Counted from the first letter of the stretch, positions 7,669 through 16,851 are shown. The stretch is 36,546 nt of DNA from Oscillospiraceae bacterium (GCA_017436765.1 JAFSCM010000101.1:1-36546); one strand, 5' to 3'. Notes: generated by a model from the letters alone, not told the origin. Numbers and translations: made by a program.

Positions 7669-8664
7669 ATGATACTTGCCGATAAAATAATACTTATGAG
7701 AAAACAGCAGGGCTGGAATCAGGAACAGCTGGCAGAACAGCTGGGAGTAAGCCGACAGGCTGTTTCCAAATGGGAAAGCGCTCTTTCCATTCCTGACCTT
7801 GACAAAATAATAAAGATGAGCAATATATTCGGCGTGCCTACCGACTATCTTCTGAAGGACGAAATATCCGAACTGCCAAAGGGCTCAACTGCCGAAACCG
7901 CAACAAGCTATGACTGTGATGACAGTGTGCTTGTGACAGTTGAAGACGCAAACACATATATGTCCCTGTGTGAAAAGCTCTCAAAGTTTGTTGCCTTTGG
8001 TGTTGCACTGTGTATCCTCAGCCCTGTGCCTCTTATTATTCTCGGAGGGTTAAGCGAACTTTCCTCTTTCCCTCTCACAGAAGCTGCTGCAGGCGGCACA
8101 GGCGTTGCTGTACTGCTGGTTTTGGTGGCAATAGCTGTGGCAATATTTATTGTATGCGGCATGCAGACAGGCAAATGGGAATTTCTTGAAAAGAACAGCA
8201 TAACCCTTGAATACGGCATAAAAGGCATTGTGGAAAAGAAAAAATCACAGTATGAGAAAAAGCACATCTTCTCCATAGCTGCAGGCGTTGTGTTCTGCAT
8301 TACAGGTGCCGTGCCTGTTATGATAGGCTCCGCTTTTACAGTAAGCGACATTGATATGGTGTATTCTGTGGCAATTCTGCTGGTTTTTATCGCCTGCGGC
8401 GTATTCCTGATGGTAAGAAGCGGCATTGTAAACGGCTGCTATCAGAAACTTCTGCAGGAGGGCGAATACACACAGAGCGAAAAGAAAGCAAGGCGCAGAC
8501 TTGAAACCGTCAGCACAGTGTACTGGTGCATCATAGTGGCGGTATTCCTGCTGTGGAGTTTTGCCACAATGGAATGGCACCGCACATGGATTATCTGGCC
8601 TGTGGCAGGTGTGTTCTATGCCGTTGTTGAAGCAGTTGCAAAAAACATTGTTTTGAAAAAATAG
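7669..8664 (+). CDS. HTH (XRE-family) regulator with C-terminal membrane domain
   Basis: Residues 1-60 form a classic Cro/CI helix-turn-helix (LADKIILMRKQQGWNQEQLAEQLGVSRQAVSKWESALSIPDLDKI). After a linker there are about six hydrophobic segments (about 107-130, 143-165, 200-222, 230-248, 283-300 and 305-322), so the DNA-binding head appears tethered to the membrane. This architecture is common in clostridia, often next to transporters, but its signals are mostly undefined. GAAAGGAAAAG precedes the ATG. The 331-aa length is normal for the type. It is single and divergent from the TIM-barrel gene. No operator could be identified in the 274-base gap upstream. Confidence 0.85.
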   Translation: MILADKIILMRKQQGWNQEQLAEQLGVSRQAVSKWESALSIPDLDKIIKMSNIFGVPTDYLLKDEISELPKGSTAETATSYDCDDSVLVTVEDANTYMSLCEKLSKFVAFGVALCILSPVPLIILGGLSELSSFPLTEAAAGGTGVAVLLVLVAIAVAIFIVCGMQTGKWEFLEKNSITLEYGIKGIVEKKKSQYEKKHIFSIAAGVVFCITGAVPVMIGSAFTVSDIDMVYSVAILLVFIACGVFLMVRSGIVNGCYQKLLQEGEYTQSEKKARRRLETVSTVYWCIIVAVFLLWSFATMEWHRTWIIWPVAGVFYAVVEAVAKNIVLKK

Positions 8665-8723
8665 TTGACGGAATTTTACATTGTATTCCTTGTTTATCAA
8701 AAAATCACATAACATAAAAACAG

Positions 8724-8757
8724 CCGCTGCCGGATATTTTCTGACAGCGGTTTTTTG
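8724..8757. terminator. Terminator between convergent genes
   Basis: CCGCTG (8724-8729) pairs with CAGCGG (8745-8750), extended inside by weaker pairs. It is followed by TTTTTTG on the plus strand and flanked by an A run that serves the minus strand. Confidence 0.8.
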
Positions 8758-8758
8758 T

Positions 8759-9721
8759 TTATTCATTTATTTTGTTTGTTACTGTTGTTTCCAGGCCGTT
8801 TTCTGTGAAAAAACTACTGATAGCGCAAAGGTATCTTTCACTGTCCAGAATATATGCAAGGCCATGACCTGCGCCTTTTATTATTTCCAGATGTTTTGGA
8901 GAAACACAGTTTTCATACAGTTTACAGCTCATATAGCTTGGCACAAAATCATCCTGTTCACTGTGGAAAAATATAACGGGAAGTGTGCAGTTTTTGACCC
9001 CTTCCAGCGCTGAATATTCTCCGAGGTCAAAATGTCCGTACAGTTTTGCTCCCAACTTTATAAACGGATAAACAAGCGCCGCAGGCAGCTTCATATCCCC
9101 GCAGCATTTTCTGATAATCTCCTCTGCTGTGGTGAAGGCGCAGTCGGCAAGGACACCTTTTACATTTGGAGGCAGCTCTCTGCCCGCCGCCATAAGCACG
9201 GTGGATGCCCCCATGGAGATGCCGCTGATGATAAAGTTTACATCACTGCCAAAATGTTTTACCGCAAAATCCACCCAGTCCAGACAATCCCTGTGTTCCT
9301 TTATGCCGAAGGTGATAACATTGCCTTCGCTTTTGCCGCTGGTGCGCTGGTCCACAAGAATGGCATTTCTGCCTATGGCAAAACAGCGCTGCACCGCACC
9401 GCTGAGGTCTCTGTCTGCGCTGCCGCGGTAACCATGGAACAATATTTCCGTATCCGCACCCTTTATTTTTTCATAGTATCTTGCGTGGAGAGTAAGACCG
9501 TCAAAGGATTTTATGTATAAATCCTCGTAAGGCAGGGCTGCAGCTTCCTCCTGCATTTTCTTCATTGTTTCACGGTGGGGTTTGTAGGCATCGCCTTTAA
9601 GGGGCATAGTTCTGCCCTTGTTTTTTTCCGGCACAAAAAACACTATGCGGTAGCAGATGTATGAAATCATCAGCACAATGGCTGTTATAACCGCTGCAGC
9701 AGCGGTAAATATTTTCAACAT
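8759..9721 (-). CDS. Alpha/beta hydrolase, membrane-anchored
   Basis: The 320-aa protein has an N-terminal hydrophobic anchor (about 5-30, FTAAAAVITAIVLMISYICYRIVFF), then an alpha/beta-hydrolase domain. Visible elements are the oxyanion loop LFHGYRGSADRD, the nucleophile elbow GISMGAS (Ser as the central residue of G-x-S-x-G), the acid in FHSEQDDFVP, and the base in KGAGHGLAY. This resembles the YqkD/BAAT-like group of single-pass hydrolases; the substrate is unknown. GAGGAAT precedes the ATG. It follows the MATE gene on the same strand with a 54-base gap, so co-transcription is possible but not shown. Confidence 0.85.
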   Translation of the reverse strand: MLKIFTAAAAVITAIVLMISYICYRIVFFVPEKNKGRTMPLKGDAYKPHRETMKKMQEEAAALPYEDLYIKSFDGLTLHARYYEKIKGADTEILFHGYRGSADRDLSGAVQRCFAIGRNAILVDQRTSGKSEGNVITFGIKEHRDCLDWVDFAVKHFGSDVNFIISGISMGASTVLMAAGRELPPNVKGVLADCAFTTAEEIIRKCCGDMKLPAALVYPFIKLGAKLYGHFDLGEYSALEGVKNCTLPVIFFHSEQDDFVPSYMSCKLYENCVSPKHLEIIKGAGHGLAYILDSERYLCAISSFFTENGLETTVTNKINE

Positions 9722-9775
9722 ATTGTATATTCCTCACATCATATAGCTATTTATATATTATTTCAAAGAATTCCC

Positions 9776-11164
9776 CTATCCTTTAAGCTCCTCTATCTGC
9801 TTTTCGGTGCGGGTAACATCCTTTATCCATTTACCTGACATAATACGGCCGATTGCCCCGAAGCATTTGAAGATATCGCCGCTGCGCAGGCACACGCATA
9901 CAATCCACACAGGCCAGCCCAGCACAAGCCCTGACAGCCAGCCCAGCGGCACAGAAAACAGCCACATACTGCTTACATCAAAGAACAGCACATACCTGCT
10001 GTCTCCGCCGCCTCTGAGCGTGCCGAACATATTGATGCCGCTTATGGTCTGGAAGATGGTGAGCACCGCCATAACCGCCAGCAGTTCCATTGCAATAGCT
10101 TCGGTCTGCGGGGTGATGTTATAGAGGCTGACAAAAGGTTCTGACACAGCCAGGGTTATGCCGCAGGATATAACCCCAAGGAAGATGCTGATGACAAAAA
10201 TGGTGAGGGACTGCTGTTTTGCCAGACGGTATCTGCCCTCTCCTATGGTGTTGCCCGCCAGAACGCTTGCGGCGGCGCTCATGCCCTGAGTGATAACCGA
10301 TGTGCACTGGAACACCACCGAGCAGATGCTGTTTGCCGCAACAAACTCCTTGCTCATATGTCCCATAATAACCGACAGCATACTGCTGCCCAGCGACCAC
10401 AGCACCTCGTTGCACAAAACAGGAGCGCCATGCTTCATATACAATGCCAGTATGTCCCTGTCAATTTTTGCATACATTTCTCTGAATTTAAAACCGATTT
10501 TATGTTCATACCTGAACATAAATACAAAGGCTATGGCAAATTCGGCAAAGCGGGCTATAAGTGTTGCCAGTGCCGCACCTGCAATGCCCATCCGCGGCAT
10601 ACCGAAATGACCGAAAATGAGGGCATAGTTAAAGAATACATTTACAAAAAACGATGCCCCGTAGGTATACATTGAGATTTTGACCGTACCCACTGTGCGC
10701 AGCAGGTTGAAGCTGGTCATGGTGAAGCCGCTTATAAAATAGGAAAAGGCCATTATTCTTACATACACCGCACCGCTGGCAATAACCGCTGCATCCTTGG
10801 TAAATACGGTCATCAGCTGCGACGGGATAAAAAATGCCGCCACCGTGAACACTGCCGCAAAGGCCATAGCCACTTTGTACGTCATTGTCATAACCTTGCG
10901 GATTGAAGCGGTATCGCCCCTGCCCCAGTACTGACTGGTCAGCACCCCTGCACCTGCGGTAAGACCAAGGTTCATAATCATATATGTAAAGTTCAGCTGC
11001 CCCGCCAGACTGCTGGCAGACATGGCAACCTCGCCCAGCTGGCCAAGCATAACTGTGTCCAGCAGGCTTACACCTACATTTATAAGATTCTGCATAGCCA
11101 TCGGTATAGCTATGGCCAGAACTTTTTTATAAAAATTTCTGTCTTTTATAAAAAAATCCGTCAT
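9776..11164 (-). CDS. MATE-family multidrug efflux transporter
   Basis: The 462-aa polytopic membrane protein has about 12 hydrophobic helices in two homologous halves, matching MATE exporters. The N-terminal signature is clear: FYKKVLAIAIPMAMQNLINVGVSLLDTVMLGQLGEVAMSASSLAGQ, followed by GAGVLTSQYWGRGD, the usual MATE loop. The second half has the mirrored NTIGEGRYRLAKQQS and FQTISGINMFGTLRGGGDSRYV segments. Such carriers export cationic drugs or metabolites with Na+ or H+ antiport. GGGAGAG precedes the ATG. The upstream 137-base leader contains a strong unexplained hairpin (11214-11259). The substrate cannot be predicted. Confidence 0.92.
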   Translation of the reverse strand: MTDFFIKDRNFYKKVLAIAIPMAMQNLINVGVSLLDTVMLGQLGEVAMSASSLAGQLNFTYMIMNLGLTAGAGVLTSQYWGRGDTASIRKVMTMTYKVAMAFAAVFTVAAFFIPSQLMTVFTKDAAVIASGAVYVRIMAFSYFISGFTMTSFNLLRTVGTVKISMYTYGASFFVNVFFNYALIFGHFGMPRMGIAGAALATLIARFAEFAIAFVFMFRYEHKIGFKFREMYAKIDRDILALYMKHGAPVLCNEVLWSLGSSMLSVIMGHMSKEFVAANSICSVVFQCTSVITQGMSAAASVLAGNTIGEGRYRLAKQQSLTIFVISIFLGVISCGITLAVSEPFVSLYNITPQTEAIAMELLAVMAVLTIFQTISGINMFGTLRGGGDSRYVLFFDVSSMWLFSVPLGWLSGLVLGWPVWIVCVCLRSGDIFKCFGAIGRIMSGKWIKDVTRTEKQIEELKG

Positions 11165-11213
11165 TTTGTCTCTCCCGCCTGTGAAAAATATTCACGGAAA
11201 CATTCATCAACCA

Positions 11214-11259
11214 ATGCCTGTCCGACTGCAATCCCAATAGATATGCGTCAGACAGGCAT
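11214..11259 (-). other. Strong unexplained hairpin in the MATE leader
   Basis: Arms 11251-11259 and 11214-11222 (ATGCCTGTC/GACAGGCAT) are exact complements. The stem continues inward with a U-G pair on the minus-strand RNA (C-A mismatch on the plus strand), a GAC/GTC block, and GCA/TGC past one bulge, giving about 15 pairs and a 13-base loop. No T run follows on the minus strand, so it is not an ordinary terminator for the upstream gene. On the plus strand a T run comes 4 bases after the stem. I know no riboswitch class that matches it. Confidence 0.55.
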
Positions 11260-11301
11260 CTGCTTTTTTACAGTATTTTTAATTTTGCTTATGTACAGGA
11301 C

Positions 11302-12078
11302 TTATTTCTGTTTTTTAACCCCTGTAACACGCTCCATAATTGCATCAAGTGCAATCTGCCAGTGGCGGAAAGCATCCTGGTCTTTCAGGTAGTTTGTAGC
11401 CTGCCAGTTGAGACCGCCAGGTGTCATTTCCTCTGCAAGTTCTTTCAGCTTGCCTTCTTCTGTCTGTCCTGCCATAGTTGCAAGAGCGCCGAAAAAGCTG
11501 GTTGTGTAGGCCTTTGATGCAGGTTCGGAAAGGGAGTTTTCCATGCCCCAGTCGGTAACAGCATAGCACAGTTCATAGAACGGGCTCATAAGGGCTGTGA
11601 TGGTTCTCATAGCAGCCATCTCTGTTTTGTCTTCAACTGCAATAAGTGTGCCCAATGGTCTGATAAGGTCTTCAATTTCCCGGCAAGGCGGGTTGATAAC
11701 CACAGGTCCTATGCGCTGACGGATAAACGGCAATGGGAGAACGTCCACAAGAATTGCTGTTTCACCGATAATCTGACCGATTTTTTCAAGGCCGAGAACA
11801 GGGATAAGGCTGATAACCTTGTGGTCTTTGCGGAAACTGAGCGGTGAGAGAATTTCTTCCGCTTTCTGTGGAACAACTGCAAGGATTACAGCTTCGCAGT
11901 TATCCAGAACATCCTGATTGTCCTTTGCAACTGTGCAGTTAGGATATTTTGCCGCAAGTGCAGCGGATTTTTCTGCATTTCTCGGAGAAAGGATAAACTC
12001 GTGTTCACATTCCCAGTCACAGAAACCTGTAACCATAGCGGAAGCGATAACGCCTGTGCCGATAACACCTATTTTCAT
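11302..12078 (-). CDS. Pyrroline-5-carboxylate reductase-like NAD(P)-dependent protein
   Basis: The 258-aa protein begins with a Rossmann dinucleotide site, MKIGVIGTGVIASAMVTGF, followed by FILSPRNAEKSAALAAKYPN, DVLDNCEAVILAVVPQKAEEIL and KVISLIPVLGLEKI, all typical of ProC. The C-terminal dimerisation part carries EEMTPGGLNWQATNYL in place of the usual VTSPGGTT motif, so the active-site loop is altered. ProC reduces pyrroline-5-carboxylate to proline; this divergent copy may act on another imine or ketone substrate. GGAG precedes the ATG. It starts 10 bases after the aminopeptidase stop, so the two form an operon, perhaps linking peptide breakdown with amino-acid use (inference). Confidence 0.8.
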   Translation of the reverse strand: MKIGVIGTGVIASAMVTGFCDWECEHEFILSPRNAEKSAALAAKYPNCTVAKDNQDVLDNCEAVILAVVPQKAEEILSPLSFRKDHKVISLIPVLGLEKIGQIIGETAILVDVLPLPFIRQRIGPVVINPPCREIEDLIRPLGTLIAVEDKTEMAAMRTITALMSPFYELCYAVTDWGMENSLSEPASKAYTTSFFGALATMAGQTEEGKLKELAEEMTPGGLNWQATNYLKDQDAFRHWQIALDAIMERVTGVKKQK

Positions 12079-12088
12079 AATATATCTC

Positions 12089-13396
12089 CTATTTTACTGT
12101 ATAATAATTTTCTGTTTTAGTGATAACCGATGAATAGAATTTTCTGCAGATTGCCGCAAAAGCTTCCGTGTCCTTTACACCTGCCGTCTCAAAGCAGGAA
12201 TGCATTGCAAACTGCGGCAGACCGATATCCACTGCGTTGAGGGAAACATGACGGTTGGAAAGGTTGCCCAGGGTTGAGCCGCCCACCATATCGGAACGGT
12301 TTGCAAAGTGCTGTACCTGTGCACCGGCACTTTCTGCCAGTTCCCTGAAGATTGCACAGCTGACTGCGTCGGTGGTGTACTGCTGGTTTGCGTGGTGCTT
12401 GATAACCACGCCTTTGTTGATTACAGGGCGGTTTGTAGGGTCTGCCTTTGCGGAATAGTTAGGATGAAGGCTGTGTGCATTGTCTGCGGAAATCATAAAG
12501 GAATTTGTCAGTGCACACAGATAGTATTCCTCGTCATATCCAAGGGCCCTGTTCATACGCTTAAGGGTGTCTGCCATCATTGTGGAGAGAGCTCCCTGTT
12601 TTGTGCCGCTGCCCACCTCTTCGTTGTCAAAGACTGCAAGCACTGCAACGGAACCGGATTTTTCTGCAGCAAGGAAACCTTCCATAGAGGTATATGCACA
12701 CTGCAGGTCGTCAAGTTTAGGGCCTGTGATAAATTCTTCTTCCAGTCCCACAAAGCCTGCAGGCTGACGCACATAGAGATACAGGTCTTTTGCCACTATC
12801 TTTTCTTTTTCCACTTCTGCGGCAGCTGCAACCACGTCCATAAATTTGTCCCTTCGGCTTAAATCGCCGAAAAGCGGCAGCATATCATTCTGCGGATTAA
12901 TGGCCTTGCCGTCATTTACCGTGCGGTCCATATGGATTGCAAGGTTAGGTATAATGAGCAGGTCCTTGTCCACATTTACAAGGCGGCTTTCAATGCCTTT
13001 TTCCGTTTTGACCATAAGTCTGCCTGCAACGGACAGAGGGCGGTCAAACCAGGTTGACATTATCATACCGCCGTATTTTTCGGTATTGAGGCAGATATAC
13101 TGGCCCGCCTGTGCAACTTCTGCATTTTCCTTTATCTTGAAACATGGAGAGTCGCTGTGGCTTGCCACAATGTTGAAACCCACATAGTCACCGTCCGGCA
13201 CTCTGAAGGCAATCACAGATGTGTCGTTGCGGGTTACAAAGTATCTGCCGCCCTTGGTGATGTTCCATCTCTCGCCTTCCGAAAGGGGTGTGAAACCTTC
13301 TTCCACAAGCCTTTCCTTTATATTTTCAACTGCGTGGAACGCCGTATAGCTTCTGTTTAAAAACTCAACAAGTCCTTCTGAAATCTTCTTTTCCAT
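12089..13396 (-). CDS. M18-family aspartyl aminopeptidase
   Basis: The 435-aa protein shows the full M18 pattern. Dinuclear-metal ligands are seen in FNIVASHSDSPCFK (His80, Asp82), AVFDNEEVGSGTKQGA (Glu pair), ISADNAHSLHPNY (Asp-x-His) and the C-terminal MHSCFE. The GLEEEFITGPKLDDLQCAYTSMEG segment is also typical. It removes N-terminal acidic or other residues from peptides in the cytoplasm, usually as a large tetrahedral complex. AAAGGCGG lies 8 bases upstream of the ATG. It is the first gene of a pair with the ProC-like gene. The length is normal and the gene looks intact. Confidence 0.93.
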   Translation of the reverse strand: MEKKISEGLVEFLNRSYTAFHAVENIKERLVEEGFTPLSEGERWNITKGGRYFVTRNDTSVIAFRVPDGDYVGFNIVASHSDSPCFKIKENAEVAQAGQYICLNTEKYGGMIMSTWFDRPLSVAGRLMVKTEKGIESRLVNVDKDLLIIPNLAIHMDRTVNDGKAINPQNDMLPLFGDLSRRDKFMDVVAAAAEVEKEKIVAKDLYLYVRQPAGFVGLEEEFITGPKLDDLQCAYTSMEGFLAAEKSGSVAVLAVFDNEEVGSGTKQGALSTMMADTLKRMNRALGYDEEYYLCALTNSFMISADNAHSLHPNYSAKADPTNRPVINKGVVIKHHANQQYTTDAVSCAIFRELAESAGAQVQHFANRSDMVGGSTLGNLSNRHVSLNAVDIGLPQFAMHSCFETAGVKDTEAFAAICRKFYSSVITKTENYYTVK

Positions 13397-13478
13397 ACTG
13401 CACCGCCTTTAAATTGTACCTGATGTTTTTATCATACTCTTTTTGCAATTGCATTGTCAACAATACCTATGTACAAAC

Positions 13479-13511
13479 AAAACCTCCCTGACATAAAATC
13501 AGAGAGGTTTT
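13479..13511 (-). terminator. Terminator of the DUF2142 gene
   Basis: AAAACCTCCCTGA (13479-13491) pairs with TCAGAGAGGTTTT (13499-13511) with one mismatch and a 7-base loop. Read leftward it ends in TTTTGTTTG and follows the stop codon at 13526. Confidence 0.85.
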
Positions 13512-13525
13512 CCTGTATTTACATA

Positions 13526-15718
13526 TCAGTAATAAACCGTTGTATTTGCCAGCATTATTGTCAGCCCGTCCAGCAGGATGAGAACATTTACACAGCAGAG
13601 TGCATACAGCAGTATGCCGTCAATCTTCTTTTTAATTGTGATGTTTTCATTGGAGAAGAACATTACTATCAGCGGCAGAACAGGTATTACATATCTGCCC
13701 TGAATACCAAAGGCTGTGGTGTAGTTGGACGGTGTCCACATAACACCTGCAGCGCACACAAGCATAACCACGCCCAGTGCCACAGCAAGTGCCCACCATT
13801 TTTTCACACCTTTGTACTGCAGGCTTTCTCCCTGCGGAAGAAGGGTGGTCATAAACACTATGGCTATAACCCCAATAACATACAGCCAGTTGATTTTTAC
13901 AGGTGACACTATAACTTCGCCAAGTATGCCGCCGAAAATCTGACGGATATACAGTTCCGTATTTTCCTGAAGTGTGTTAACAACAAGTTTCACTGTCTGC
14001 GGTATATGTGTCAGGACATAATCTATTGTGAAATACTGTGCGCTGTCACCGTTGAAATAGTTGCCGAAATCATCTGTTTCGGTATAGGCTGTGTCCTCGT
14101 CTCCGCGTACACTTTCCACATCGGCAATTTCAAAGCCGTTGAGTTCTGTCTGGCCCGGTTTTACAGCATCAGGGTCTTCTGCAGTTTCCTGCACTTCTTC
14201 CACTGCCATTTCGGTTACCGCAGGCTGTGTGAGAGAAGAAATGTTGTCTTTTACAATATTGATAATGCTCTGGTTGTAGCAAAGCCACATAACCGCTGCT
14301 GCTGCCATAATAACCGCAAGGTTTACCGCAGCTTTCTTTGCAGAGCCGAATTTTTTAAATGGGATTATAAGACATAACCCTGTAACCAGCACATATACTG
14401 TTTTGCCCGGTGCTATCAGAGCCGCAAGAACAGCAAGAAGCACAGTGTCCTTTACCGTTACCTTTTCCTTTGCATAGGCAAGGTCAAAAACCGTTGCGAT
14501 AAATATAAAGCACAGGCCTGTAACCAGTGTATCATAGTTGAAGGATGCCGCAAGCTGAAGCGGAACAGGTGTCAGCGCAACCGCTGCCATTGTGGTTTTA
14601 AAGAACGGCATCTTTCTTATTGCCAGCCAGCACAGCACGATGTAGAGTGCAAGGTTTGACAGTCTGCCGAAAATTATGAGCATCGAATAGCTGACGCCAA
14701 GCAGCCTTGCCAGCAGCACGCCTGCCGTCTGCGCCCAGTAAAGCGGCGGGAACACCTCTGCAATCCAGCTTTTAACATATACCAGATCTGTTCTGCCTTC
14801 GACACTTTCTGTACGGCCCTCATGCATTTTATGCAGTTCAAAGGCATTGTAGTTTACAGGATTTATAAAGTCGTCAGCGTCACATCTGCGCATAAGCATA
14901 TAGCCTTCGTCATAGCTGTCGCCCTTTACCAGCAGTCTGTTTGCGTTGTAGTAGCTGGAGGTGATATGGGTATATTCATCAGGTGCACCGCGGATTGGTG
15001 TATAAAGGCTGAAGATAATGCCCGTAACCGCGGCGATAAACACAAATGCTGTGGAAACTTTAACCTTTTTTACAAAAATAAGCAGATATGCACCGGCCAG
15101 CAGCACAAGCATAAGCAGGCAGAGGATAAGGTAAAACCCCCATATACTGTCGGTCACATATTTTACAATATACTGCAGTGCCAGTGTACCTTCGGTTTTT
15201 TCGCCGTTCTGTGTCATAGCCTTATAGCCTTCCACAGTACTTTCGCTTTTCCACACCGCAACTTTGTCTTCCGGTGTTTCAGGCCTTGTATATACAACAA
15301 GCCGGTATTCCCTGTCCTCTTCGCTTTTAAAGTTCTGCTGGTCAAATATAAACCGCATAAAGGTGTTGTCCTTTATGTTGGTCATATCGTCCTGTGCAAC
15401 AGCAAGGACATTGCCGTCTGCATCCCACAGTTCAACAAAAATTTTGCCGAACACAACACGGTTGTAGGTGTGCAGATTGATGTTTACACCGTAGAAGTTT
15501 GTGTTTGCCTTGACGGTAATCGGCTGAACGATGCCTTCCCCGCTGATATCATCGCTGATAACCGAATAGTCATCGTTTACAATCTGTCTGTGTCCAAGGC
15601 CCACAGATTCCTTTACCGAGTCATAACCCACCCAGGCCATACAGACAGCCGCACAGAGCAGAACTGCGCCAAGTATGAGCAGAGACCTGAATTTGCATAA
15701 AAATGTTTTTATCTTCAT
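13526..15718 (-). CDS. DUF2142-family polytopic membrane protein
   Basis: The 730-aa protein starts with a membrane helix (about 8-30), then a 130-residue extracellular beta-rich domain (NTNFYGVNINLHTYN...VELWDADGNVLAVAQDD). About ten more helices follow. The family mark is GIIFSLYTPIRGAPDEYTHITSSYYNANRLL near residue 240, matching the P-x-DE-x-x-H pattern of DUF2142, a GT-C-like membrane family linked to cell-surface glycans. A long acidic insert (about 495-560) precedes the last helices. The ATG at 15718 is chosen because AGAGGAT lies upstream; an earlier start seven codons up lacks a ribosome site. The exact sugar or lipid substrate is unknown. Confidence 0.8.
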   Translation of the reverse strand: MKIKTFLCKFRSLLILGAVLLCAAVCMAWVGYDSVKESVGLGHRQIVNDDYSVISDDISGEGIVQPITVKANTNFYGVNINLHTYNRVVFGKIFVELWDADGNVLAVAQDDMTNIKDNTFMRFIFDQQNFKSEEDREYRLVVYTRPETPEDKVAVWKSESTVEGYKAMTQNGEKTEGTLALQYIVKYVTDSIWGFYLILCLLMLVLLAGAYLLIFVKKVKVSTAFVFIAAVTGIIFSLYTPIRGAPDEYTHITSSYYNANRLLVKGDSYDEGYMLMRRCDADDFINPVNYNAFELHKMHEGRTESVEGRTDLVYVKSWIAEVFPPLYWAQTAGVLLARLLGVSYSMLIIFGRLSNLALYIVLCWLAIRKMPFFKTTMAAVALTPVPLQLAASFNYDTLVTGLCFIFIATVFDLAYAKEKVTVKDTVLLAVLAALIAPGKTVYVLVTGLCLIIPFKKFGSAKKAAVNLAVIMAAAAVMWLCYNQSIINIVKDNISSLTQPAVTEMAVEEVQETAEDPDAVKPGQTELNGFEIADVESVRGDEDTAYTETDDFGNYFNGDSAQYFTIDYVLTHIPQTVKLVVNTLQENTELYIRQIFGGILGEVIVSPVKINWLYVIGVIAIVFMTTLLPQGESLQYKGVKKWWALAVALGVVMLVCAAGVMWTPSNYTTAFGIQGRYVIPVLPLIVMFFSNENITIKKKIDGILLYALCCVNVLILLDGLTIMLANTTVYY

Positions 15719-15844
15719 ATATAAATCCTCTTCGCACACAGTGTGTGCTTACAAATGGTCATATCTTTCCATTATATTACATAGTAATATTATCATTTTA
15801 TACTGTGCAAATCAAGACAGGCATTCAAAACACAGCATAACAAA

Positions 15845-15869
15845 ACAGACAGGCCTGAAACCTGTCTGT
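15845..15869 (-). terminator. Terminator of the DUF624 gene
   Basis: ACAGACAGG (15845-15853) and CCTGTCTGT (15861-15869) are exact complements around a 7-base loop. Read leftward they are followed by TTTGTTATG. It lies just after the stop codon at 15898. Confidence 0.8.
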
Positions 15870-15897
15870 CAATTATTATATTTTATTGTCAATCAGA

Positions 15898-16584
15898 TCA
15901 GTAATCCAGTATTTCCGGCTCGGTATGGCTGAAAGCGCATATCTGTGCGGGGATTGCAAACCCAAGTGTCAGCACAACAGGTATTGTCAGCGGCATATAC
16001 AAGGCCAGCAGCACAACCATCACTGCGGATATAACAAGAGCGATAATGGTCTTTTTCATTGACGCAAAGGCTGTGGCTGCAGCTTCCCCTGCAAGTTCCT
16101 TTATGCTTTTTTCCGTTACAGTGACAGTATTGTTTTCAAAATCCGTATCCTCAAAAACCGAAGGCATAAGATGTATCGCAACCGCCCACAGGGCAATAAG
16201 CACCAGCAGGGACAGCGATGCCATAGGAACAAAGATAATATTCTGCCCCATCATCTGAATGTAGAAACCCAGGCCGAAGCCGAAAACAATATTGAGCACC
16301 AGCATAACAAGCCCTGCAGGCAGCATCTTTCTGAACGCTGCTTTAAAGGAGGCAAAATATATCTTTGCTGCGGCATACTGCACACGGTCATCCTTTACAA
16401 GCAGATTTGTGCAGTTGCTGAGTGCTGCCATTGAAGCCCCCACTGTAAAAACAGGCAGGCTTGTAAATATAAAAAACAGATTCCATTTTAAATTTGTAAG
16501 GAGACCGTCTGTGAAAACTTCCCTGAGGCGTATTCTGAAGGAATATTTTTTTGCCATCTCCATATCTACCGGCACTTTGTTCAA
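15898..16584 (-). CDS. YesL/DUF624-type membrane protein
   Basis: The 228-aa protein has about five membrane helices. LLTNLKWNLFFIFTSLPVFTVGASMAALSNC matches the DUF624 pattern of N-x-L-W-x-x-x-x-x-P-x-x-T-x-G-x-x-x-A-A. The following KIYFASFKAAFRKMLPAGLVML also fits. YesL-type proteins often sit beside sugar ABC transporters and GH genes and are thought to help carbohydrate uptake; the mechanism is unknown. The start is TTG at 16584, justified by GGAGG nine bases upstream; the next in-frame ATG is 8 codons in. It is divergent from the maltodextrin-type operon, which supports a link to sugar uptake. Confidence 0.75.
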   Translation of the reverse strand: MNKVPVDMEMAKKYSFRIRLREVFTDGLLTNLKWNLFFIFTSLPVFTVGASMAALSNCTNLLVKDDRVQYAAAKIYFASFKAAFRKMLPAGLVMLVLNIVFGFGLGFYIQMMGQNIIFVPMASLSLLVLIALWAVAIHLMPSVFEDTDFENNTVTVTEKSIKELAGEAAATAFASMKKTIIALVISAVMVVLLALYMPLTIPVVLTLGFAIPAQICAFSHTEPEILDY

Positions 16585-16596
16585 GGTTATAAACCT

Positions 16597-16806
16597 CCGT
16601 CTGTAATATTCAATGATTATAAGAAAGTATAAATAAATACCGTTGTTTTTTCAAGTATAACAGCACTGTTTTGGATATATTTACTGTTTTTATGCGCCAA
16701 TACAGCAATTTTGTAACCATTTTGTAATATATGTTGTTATGTTGCACAAAAATTAGACAAATGTTGTAGCATATAAACCATTTTTGTTAGAATCTCCAAA
16801 ATCCGC
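16597..16806. other. AT-rich divergent intergenic region
   Basis: This is the left part of a 332-base gap between the divergent DUF624 and binding-protein genes. It is very AT-rich and holds no convincing small gene or RNA. It should contain the leftward DUF624 promoter, but I could not choose one reliably. Confidence 0.5.
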
Positions 16807-16835
16807 TTGAAAATCGCTTAAAAAAAGTATAAAAT
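16807..16835 (+). promoter_or_regulatory. Sigma-A-type promoter of the sugar operon
   Basis: TTGAAA (16807-16812), a 17-base spacer and TAAAAT (16830-16835) match housekeeping promoters well. Transcription would start near 16842, about 10 bases before the palindromic operator. Confidence 0.65.
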
Positions 16836-16851
16836 GATAAACACAGGAAAT

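Noticed and set aside
14822-15700. A 292-codon plus-strand frame inside the DUF2142 gene
   Set aside because: Antisense shadow of a protein with clear membrane topology and family motif.
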